Shown piece after piece: positions 59,279 through 64,000 of a stretch of 64,000 nucleotides of DNA. The DNA comes from Arthrobacter sp. SPG23 (GTDB taxonomy: Bacteria; Actinomycetota; Actinomycetes; Actinomycetales; Micrococcaceae), in assembly GCF_000876655.1 (NCBI RefSeq), contig NZ_JYCN01000009.1, positions 186,001 through 250,000 on the forward strand, read 5' to 3'. How positions within the stretch are numbered: position 1 is the stretch's first letter; every line of letters begins with the position of its first letter. The position numbers and the translations under genes were made by a program. Below the pieces are notes generated by a model. That model was not told where the DNA came from. It searched no databases and saw nothing but the letters and a program-made list of their open reading frames with translations.

Positions 59279-59809
59279 ATGTTTGAACTTGTTGTCCCGG
59301 ACGCGTCCTTCTACCCGTCGTTTGCCGAGTCCCACCGCGAGTGGGGCGGCGCCCATCAGGACGGTGCCGGGCTGTTGCCGGACGACGACGTCACCACCGC
59401 GGAGGGGTTCGCTGCCTGGGTCCGAAGGCTGGCGGGTGCTGAACGGGTCGCCGAATCGGGCGGCATTGTTCCCTGCACCTATCGCTGGATCACGGAGGGC
59501 CCGCGGTACGTGGGAGCGATTGCCTTCCGCCACTACCTCACTCCGGCCCTCCTGAACTCAGGCGGCCACATCGGATACGGCGTCCGGCCGTCCTATCGCG
59601 GGCGAGGGGCGGCGTCGTGGGCTCTCCATGAAGTGTGTGCCCGTGTGGCTGCTCAGGGAGGGCCTGACCGCGTGCTTCTGACCTGCGATGACACCAATGC
59701 AGCGTCAGCCAGGACCATCGAGCGTTGCGGAGGCCTGCTGGAGGATGTGAGGATGGGCGGGAACGGACGGAATTTCCGGCGCTACTGGATTGATGTGGCG
59801 CGCATTTAA
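59279..59809 (+). CDS. GNAT-family acetyltransferase
   Basis: 176 residues. IGYGVRPSYRGRGAASWALH is the acetyl-CoA loop (R-G-R-G-A), followed by VLLTCDDTNAASARTIERCG, as in the YhaA/RimJ-like GNAT subgroup. Substrate unknown. Convergent with the flavoprotein gene that ends at 59836. Confidence 0.9.
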   Translation: MFELVVPDASFYPSFAESHREWGGAHQDGAGLLPDDDVTTAEGFAAWVRRLAGAERVAESGGIVPCTYRWITEGPRYVGAIAFRHYLTPALLNSGGHIGYGVRPSYRGRGAASWALHEVCARVAAQGGPDRVLLTCDDTNAASARTIERCGGLLEDVRMGGNGRNFRRYWIDVARI

Positions 59810-59835
59810 GCCAGACGGGCGTGGTGCGTTTCCAG

Positions 59836-61512
59836 CTAAAGCACCCGCGCCAGGGAACGCCCCACGGTCCTGCCGGTGAAGAGGCAGCCGCCCAGGAACG
59901 TGCCTTCCAGTGCGTTGTAGCCATGGGCCCCGCCGCCGCCGAACCCCGCTGCCTCACCCGCAGCGTAGAGGCCGGGGATGCGCTCGCCGTCGTGCGACAA
60001 AGCCTGGCCGCTGAGGTCCGTCTGGATGCCGCCCAGGGTCTTGCGGGTCACAACATGGAGCCGCACGGCAATCAACGGGCCGGCTGCCGGGTCCAGGATC
60101 CGGTGCGGTTTGACCGTGCGGAACAGCCGGTCGCCCAGGAAGCGGCGGCTGTTGTGGATGCCCAGGATCTGCGTGTCCTTGGAGTAGGGGTTGCGGATCT
60201 CGGCGTCCCGTTCCTCGATCTGCCGGCGCAGCCCGGAGTAGTCCAGCAGCGGCTCCGAAGTGAGGCCGTTCATGCCGCGGACCAGATCCGCCAGGTTGTC
60301 CGCCACCACAAAGTCCTCGCCGTGCTCCTTGAACGCTTCGATGGGCCCTGCGGCGCCTCTGCCCAGACGGGACCGGAGCAACAGCTTCAGGTCCCGGTTG
60401 GTGATGTCCGGGTTCTGCTCGGAGCCGGAGAGGGCGAACTCCTTTTCGATGATCCGCTGGTTCAGGATGAACCAGGAATGGCTGTACTGCTGGATGTCCG
60501 GGGTGGCCCGCAGCAGCCGCAGGGTTCCCAGGGTGTCGTAGCCGGGCAGCCCGGGGGAGGGAAGCCGCCGGCCCAGCGCGTCGAACCACAGCGACGACGG
60601 CCCCGGCAGGATCCGGATGGCATGGTCCGGCCAGACGGGGTTCCAGTTCTGGATGCCCTCGGTGTAGTGCCACATGCGGTCGCGGTTCACCAGCCGGACG
60701 CCCGCGTGGTCGGCGATGTCCAGCATCCGGCCGTCCACGTGCCGGGGCACCCCGGTAATCATCTTCGCGGGCGGCGTCCCCAGCCGCTGCGGCCACCACC
60801 GGCGCACCAGCCCGTGGTCGCCGCCGATCCCGCCGCTCGCAATCACCACCGCCTGCGCGCGTAGCTCGAACTCCCCAATAGCGTCCCGGTTCGAGGCAAC
60901 GCCGCGCGGCGAAGCGTCCGGTGCCAGCACGGTGCCGCGCACCCCGGTGACCGTGCCGCCGTCGAACGTTAACCCGTCCACCCGGTGCCGGAAGTGGAAC
61001 GTGACGCTGCCCGCGGAAGCGGCCGCCCGGGCCTTGTCTGCGAACGGTTCGGAGACGCCGGTGCCCGTTCCCCACGGGACGTGGAAGCGGGGGACCGAGT
61101 TGCCGTGGCCGCCGGCCCTGCCGTCGCCGCGTTCGGCCCAGCCCACCAGCGGCGTGAACTTGATGCCGTGCTCCTGCAGCCAGGAGCGTTTGTCCCCGGC
61201 CGCGAACTCGACGTACGCGCGGCCCCACTGCTGCGCCCACTCGTCCTCCGGAAGTGGGCCGTCCAGCCGGTCCCACTGGGCCGAGCCCTGCCAGTCTTGC
61301 CAGGCCAGCTCGAAGGAATCCTTCACGCCCAGGCGCCGCTGCATCGGGGTGTCCACCAGGAACAGCCCGCCGAGGGACCAGAAGGCCTGGCCGCCCAGGT
61401 TGGCTGCGTTCTCCTGGTCCAGGATCGCCACGCGCTTGCCGGCCCGGACCAGCTCGTCGCTGGCCACCAGCCCGGCCAGCCCGCCGCCGATGATGATGAC
61501 GTCCGCGTCCAT
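59836..61512 (-). CDS. FAD-binding dehydrogenase (KstD/fumarate-reductase-like)
   Basis: 558 residues. FAD motif DVIIIGGGLAGLVASDELVR at the start; GGQAFWSLGGLFLVDTPMQR; a central capping domain; and the final GEAAGFGGGGAHGYNALEGT, then FLGGCLFTGR, typical of 3-ketosteroid-delta1-dehydrogenase-like and fumarate-reductase-like flavoproteins. No steroid catabolic genes are near, so the substrate is open. Divergent from the transporter remnant at 61634. Confidence 0.9.
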   Translation of the reverse strand: MDADVIIIGGGLAGLVASDELVRAGKRVAILDQENAANLGGQAFWSLGGLFLVDTPMQRRLGVKDSFELAWQDWQGSAQWDRLDGPLPEDEWAQQWGRAYVEFAAGDKRSWLQEHGIKFTPLVGWAERGDGRAGGHGNSVPRFHVPWGTGTGVSEPFADKARAAASAGSVTFHFRHRVDGLTFDGGTVTGVRGTVLAPDASPRGVASNRDAIGEFELRAQAVVIASGGIGGDHGLVRRWWPQRLGTPPAKMITGVPRHVDGRMLDIADHAGVRLVNRDRMWHYTEGIQNWNPVWPDHAIRILPGPSSLWFDALGRRLPSPGLPGYDTLGTLRLLRATPDIQQYSHSWFILNQRIIEKEFALSGSEQNPDITNRDLKLLLRSRLGRGAAGPIEAFKEHGEDFVVADNLADLVRGMNGLTSEPLLDYSGLRRQIEERDAEIRNPYSKDTQILGIHNSRRFLGDRLFRTVKPHRILDPAAGPLIAVRLHVVTRKTLGGIQTDLSGQALSHDGERIPGLYAAGEAAGFGGGGAHGYNALEGTFLGGCLFTGRTVGRSLARVL

Positions 61513-61633
61513 CAGAAAACCGCCCCGGTTGAAGGTAAGTGAGAGTTCAGCATCAACCTACCGGACCGTTCGTCGTAAAGTCCCTACCGCTTGGCGCGCC
61601 AATAGTACGTTTGCTGATGATTTGGGCACATGA

Positions 61634-62317
61634 TTGCTGGAGGCCAAGAATGCGATCAAGACCCGGCAGTTCTGGCTGGTGTGGGTGGCGCTGTTCTGCA
61701 ACGTCACTGCGGGAATCGGCATCCTGGAACAGGCGGCGCCCATGATCCAGGACTTCTTCCGAAAGTCCGACGGCGTGTCCCTGGTCAGTGCCGGCGTCGC
61801 CGCCGGTTTTGTGGGGCTGCTATCGATCGGCAACATGGCCGGGCGCTTCGCTTGGTCCGCCACCTCAGACGTCACCGGCCGTAAGCGCATCTACATGGTG
61901 TACCTGGGCGTGGGAGCGGTGCTCTACACGGTGCTGGCACTGGCCGGCTCCAGCACCACTGTCCTGTACGTGGCGCTGGCGTTCTTCATCATTTCGTTCT
62001 ACGGCGGCGGTTTCGCCACGGCACCGGCCTACCTGCGGGACCTCTTCGGCACTTTCCAGGTGGGCGCCATCCACGGCCGGCTGCTGACCGCCTGGTCCGC
62101 CGCCGGGGTGGCCGGGCCGCTGATTGTCAACGCGTTCCTGGATGCGCAGGGCAAGCCCGGACAGCTGAACGCGGCGTCCTACCAGCCGGCCCTGCTGACC
62201 ATGGTGGCCCTGCTGGTGGTCGGCTTCGCCGCCAACCTGCTGGTCAAACCCGTGGACGAACGGTTCCACGAACCCCGCTCCGACCGCCGTCGGCCCGAAC
62301 CTGCTTTGGAGGCCTGA
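61634..62317 (+). pseudogene. OFA-type MFS transporter lacking its N-terminal half
   Basis: The frame opens with TTG directly after an in-frame TGA and gives 227 residues equal to the C-terminal six helices of oxalate/formate antiporter-type MFS proteins: TRQFWLVWVALFCNVTAGIG, NMAGRFAWSATSDVTGRKRI (second-half motif A) and FGTFQVGAIHGRLLTAWSAA. Intact family members have about 400 or more residues, so about six helices are missing and no start with a ribosome site is seen. The end and the following small-subunit gene are intact. Likely non-functional unless completed by another gene. Confidence 0.8.
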
Positions 62318-62318
62318 G

Positions 62319-62462
62319 ATGAACACACAAAACACCGGCGGCGCACAGGCGCCCGTCAAAGCGGTCACCGGCATGCTTGTCCTGGCCTGGGCGCTGGTGG
62401 GGATACCTCTGCTCTACGGAGTTTTTGTCACGCTGACCGGCGTCGCGGCGCTGTTCGGGTGA
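62319..62462 (+). CDS. MFS transporter small subunit (47 residues)
   Basis: ATG 62319 opens one base after the TGA of the truncated MFS gene and ends in TGA at 62462. Residues 1-15 are polar (MNTQNTGGAQAPVKAV), followed by one hydrophobic helix of about 28 residues (MLVLAWALVGIPLLYGVFV). Tiny single-helix proteins of exactly this kind follow OFA-type transporter genes in many bacteria. GGAGG lies about nine bases before the start. It survives here although its large partner is truncated. Confidence 0.75.
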   Translation: MNTQNTGGAQAPVKAVTGMLVLAWALVGIPLLYGVFVTLTGVAALFG

Positions 62463-62511
62463 GGGGTTAGGGGGGCCGCAGGGCGGGGAACGACGTCAAG
62501 GGGGGAACGTT

Positions 62512-63210
62512 GTGGGCAGTGGATCACAGCCGAATGGAAGGGCCCTGCCGCGCTGGGCCCGAACCGCCGTCGTCGTCTACCTCTCGGTGACGTTCGCCGT
62601 TGTGGTGGCTGCGCTGCTGAGCGGAGTCCTTGTACTGGGCCTGGATCCCGGGTTCAAGGAGGGGCTGCTGCTGGTCCTGGTGGTCCTGACCCTGCCCGTT
62701 TCGCTTGCGTATTTCGTGATCGGCACTTTTGGCTCCGGCGGCGGACTGGGCCTGGCTACGGTCCTCTACTATCTCGGATACCTCCTCCTTGCGGCGGTCA
62801 ACGCGGGGGTCTTCCGGTGGATTGTCCTCAGCGCCCGGAGGCGCACACCGGTCCCCGCTGCCGGCACGCCCGGCCCCTCGCGTCAGTACCCGACGGCGAA
62901 ATTGCGCGGGATAACCCCGGACGTCACAAAGCTCTGGTGGGCCGTTCCGCTGGCAGTTCTGCTGAGCCTTCCGCAGTGGATGGTGGCGAGTTTTGCCTGG
63001 TGCGGCGTCAGCGGGTGCAGCGGCGGTGGTTTCGGGGTGGCCACCGGGAGCGAGTGGATCGCGGTCATCCTGAGCGCGGCCAACGGCCTCATCCTGGCAG
63101 TGGCCGTGTTCGGAGTGCGCTGGCTGTATCCCACAGGGAAGCGTGCCCTCATTGCCCTGGCGGCCGGGACGCTGTTCGGTCTGCTGGGCGCCGCAGTCAC
63201 CCACGGGTAG
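62512..63210 (+). CDS. multi-pass membrane protein, unknown family
   Basis: 232 residues from GTG 62512 (AAGGGGGGAAC upstream). Hydrophobic helices at about 17-42, 50-70, 78-105, then a Pro/Arg loop and helices at about 142-165, 178-200 and 208-228. Two cysteines in WCGVSGCSGGG may pair outside the membrane. No family recognised. It lies inside the transporter-decay zone but is itself intact. Confidence 0.7.
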   Translation: MGSGSQPNGRALPRWARTAVVVYLSVTFAVVVAALLSGVLVLGLDPGFKEGLLLVLVVLTLPVSLAYFVIGTFGSGGGLGLATVLYYLGYLLLAAVNAGVFRWIVLSARRRTPVPAAGTPGPSRQYPTAKLRGITPDVTKLWWAVPLAVLLSLPQWMVASFAWCGVSGCSGGGFGVATGSEWIAVILSAANGLILAVAVFGVRWLYPTGKRALIALAAGTLFGLLGAAVTHG

Positions 63211-63288
63211 CTGCCGGCCTCGGCTGAACCGCTGCCGGCCTCGGCTGAACCGCTGCCGGCCTCGGCTGAACCGCTGCCGGCCTCGGCT
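63211..63288. repeat. 21-bp tandem repeat, three full copies and one partial
   Basis: CTGCCGGCCTCGGCTGAACC followed by G is repeated at 63211, 63232 and 63253, with a fourth copy cut after about 15 bases at 63274. The copies are identical. The array begins directly after the stop of the membrane protein and ends just before the MHS remnant. Fresh identical copies suggest slippage or a recombination joint. Confidence 0.9.
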
Positions 63289-63312
63289 CATCTCACGCTC
63301 GATAGGTGAACC

Positions 63313-63936
63313 ATGTCCACAGTCCATACCGGCCTGTGGGGCAGCAACATCATAATGACCATGCTGCTGGGCATCATGGCGGCAACCGGCCTCAGCATCC
63401 TGCTGACATCGGTGTTCCCGAAGGCGGACATGCTGGCATTCGGCTGGCGCTATGCCTTCGGTGCTGGTGCGCTGCTGGCGATCTTCGCGCTCTACCTGCG
63501 CAGCCAGGCCGTTGAATCAGGATTCTTCGAGGAAGCCAAGGAACACCACGGCACGGCCCGGACCGTCACCAAGCGCCAGCTGACCATCATTGCCGTCCGG
63601 ATCCTGATGCTGTCCCTGCTGACCAACGTCCTGTACTACACGTGGGTAAGCTTCGCTTCGTCCTTCGCCATCTCGGGCAAGGGCATGGACCCCAACGCGG
63701 CGTACATCGCCACCTTCGCCGCAGTCCCCGGCGGCACCGCGCCATACCTCCACACGTGGCTGAGCTCCGTGCAGCTCGGCTGGGTCTTCTCGCTCTACAT
63801 CGTGGTCCTGGCCATCGCCACCCTGGTGACCATCCGGTTCATCCCGGAAACGGCCGGCATCGAAATGAATGAGATCCCGCTGCCCGGCGAGGAAGCTGCG
63901 GCAGGCGAGCCGGTCCGGGCGGACATGTGGAGCTGA
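63313..63936 (+). pseudogene. MHS-type MFS transporter with N-terminal and internal deletions
   Basis: 207 residues. The first part matches helices 5-7 of metabolite:H+ symporters of the KgtP/ShiA type (MLAFGWRYAFGAGALLAIFA, then VLYYTWVSFASSFAISGKGM). At about 63710 it passes straight into the C-terminal helices (TAPYLHTWLSSVQLGWVFSL, ending RFIPETAGIEMNE). Intact members have about 430 residues, so about 140 N-terminal residues and roughly 100 central ones are gone. The frame is kept, and an ATG with GGTGAACC precedes it, so a short product could still be made. Confidence 0.75.
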
Positions 63937-63945
63937 GAATCCGTG

Positions 63946-64000
63946 ATGTCAGAATTTGGCACCGTTTCAGACCCAGATGAAGGGTCCAGCGTCTTTGCGC
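63946..64000 (+). CDS. start of an unidentified gene (cut by the window end)
   Basis: ATG 63946 (GTG at 63943 also possible) opens a frame MSEFGTVSDPDEGSSVFA that runs off the window. There is a weak GAGAATCC upstream. Eighteen residues are too few to name a family. It starts nine bases after the end of the MHS remnant, so it may once have been part of that transcript. Confidence 0.35.
   Translation, partial: MSEFGTVSDPDEGSSVFA

Noticed and set aside
63211..63288. CRISPR or iteron array
   Set aside because: The units abut without spacers and no replication or cas gene is near; it is a simple tandem repeat.

Overview
This window is chromosomal DNA of a high-GC Gram-positive bacterium. The best fit is a soil actinobacterium of the Arthrobacter/Pseudarthrobacter type (Micrococcaceae). 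This is an inference from four things: strong G/C bias at third codon positions, a secreted Rpf/LysM resuscitation factor, a DUF222-HNH (13E12-type) nuclease, and many small SRPBCC/VOC/DinB/GNAT genes. About 65 genes or gene remnants are present. No rRNA, tRNA, CRISPR array or prophage was found.

Layout. 1-7.5 kb: the end of a gamma-glutamyltransferase, a cupin, a lipoprotein, a likely five-gene minus-strand operon (5902 down to 1982), a small membrane protein and Rpf. 7.7-19.3 kb: a UvrA-like ABC ATPase facing an adenosine/adenine deaminase, a remnant of an FdhF/YdeP-type oxidoreductase, an aldo/keto reductase, a protein joining a histone-H1-like tail to an X25 starch-binding-type domain, an alpha/beta hydrolase, a GH13 alpha-glucosidase with a proline-rich 76-residue partner, a MscS channel and a lipoprotein. 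19.3-24.1 kb is the accessory part: two paralogous lipoproteins bracket an A+T-richer two-gene cassette (bacteriocin-like precursor plus small membrane protein) and an IS110-family element.

24-46 kb: acylphosphatase, TerC, DUF222-HNH nuclease, a squalene-cyclase-like protein with a 15-residue internal repeat, two MFS exporters, AraC-divergent-VOC and ArsR-SRPBCC regulator modules, a class II amidotransferase, a PucR regulator, and a MarR / acyl-CoA synthetase / DUF2177 operon with a clear palindromic operator. 46-55.7 kb: an FMN-dependent alpha-hydroxyacid oxidase followed by a complete polar amino acid ABC importer, a CBS-domain transporter of the HlyC/CorC type, RecQ, and a MarR-MFS operon preceded by two abutting 13-bp palindromes.

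56-64 kb: two consecutive exported proteins that end in the same excalibur calcium-binding module (a DUF1524 nuclease and a PASTA lipoprotein), a potassium channel, a GNAT, a 3-ketosteroid-dehydrogenase-like flavoprotein, and a zone of transporter decay. That zone holds an OFA-type MFS protein lacking its N-terminal half, its intact 47-residue small subunit, and a twice-deleted MHS-type MFS gene preceded by a 21-bp tandem repeat.

The strongest candidates for something undescribed are the cassette at 19.5-20.4 kb, the H1-like/X25 protein at 13.1 kb and the twin excalibur pair at 56-58 kb. All functions are read from sequence only; no database search was run.
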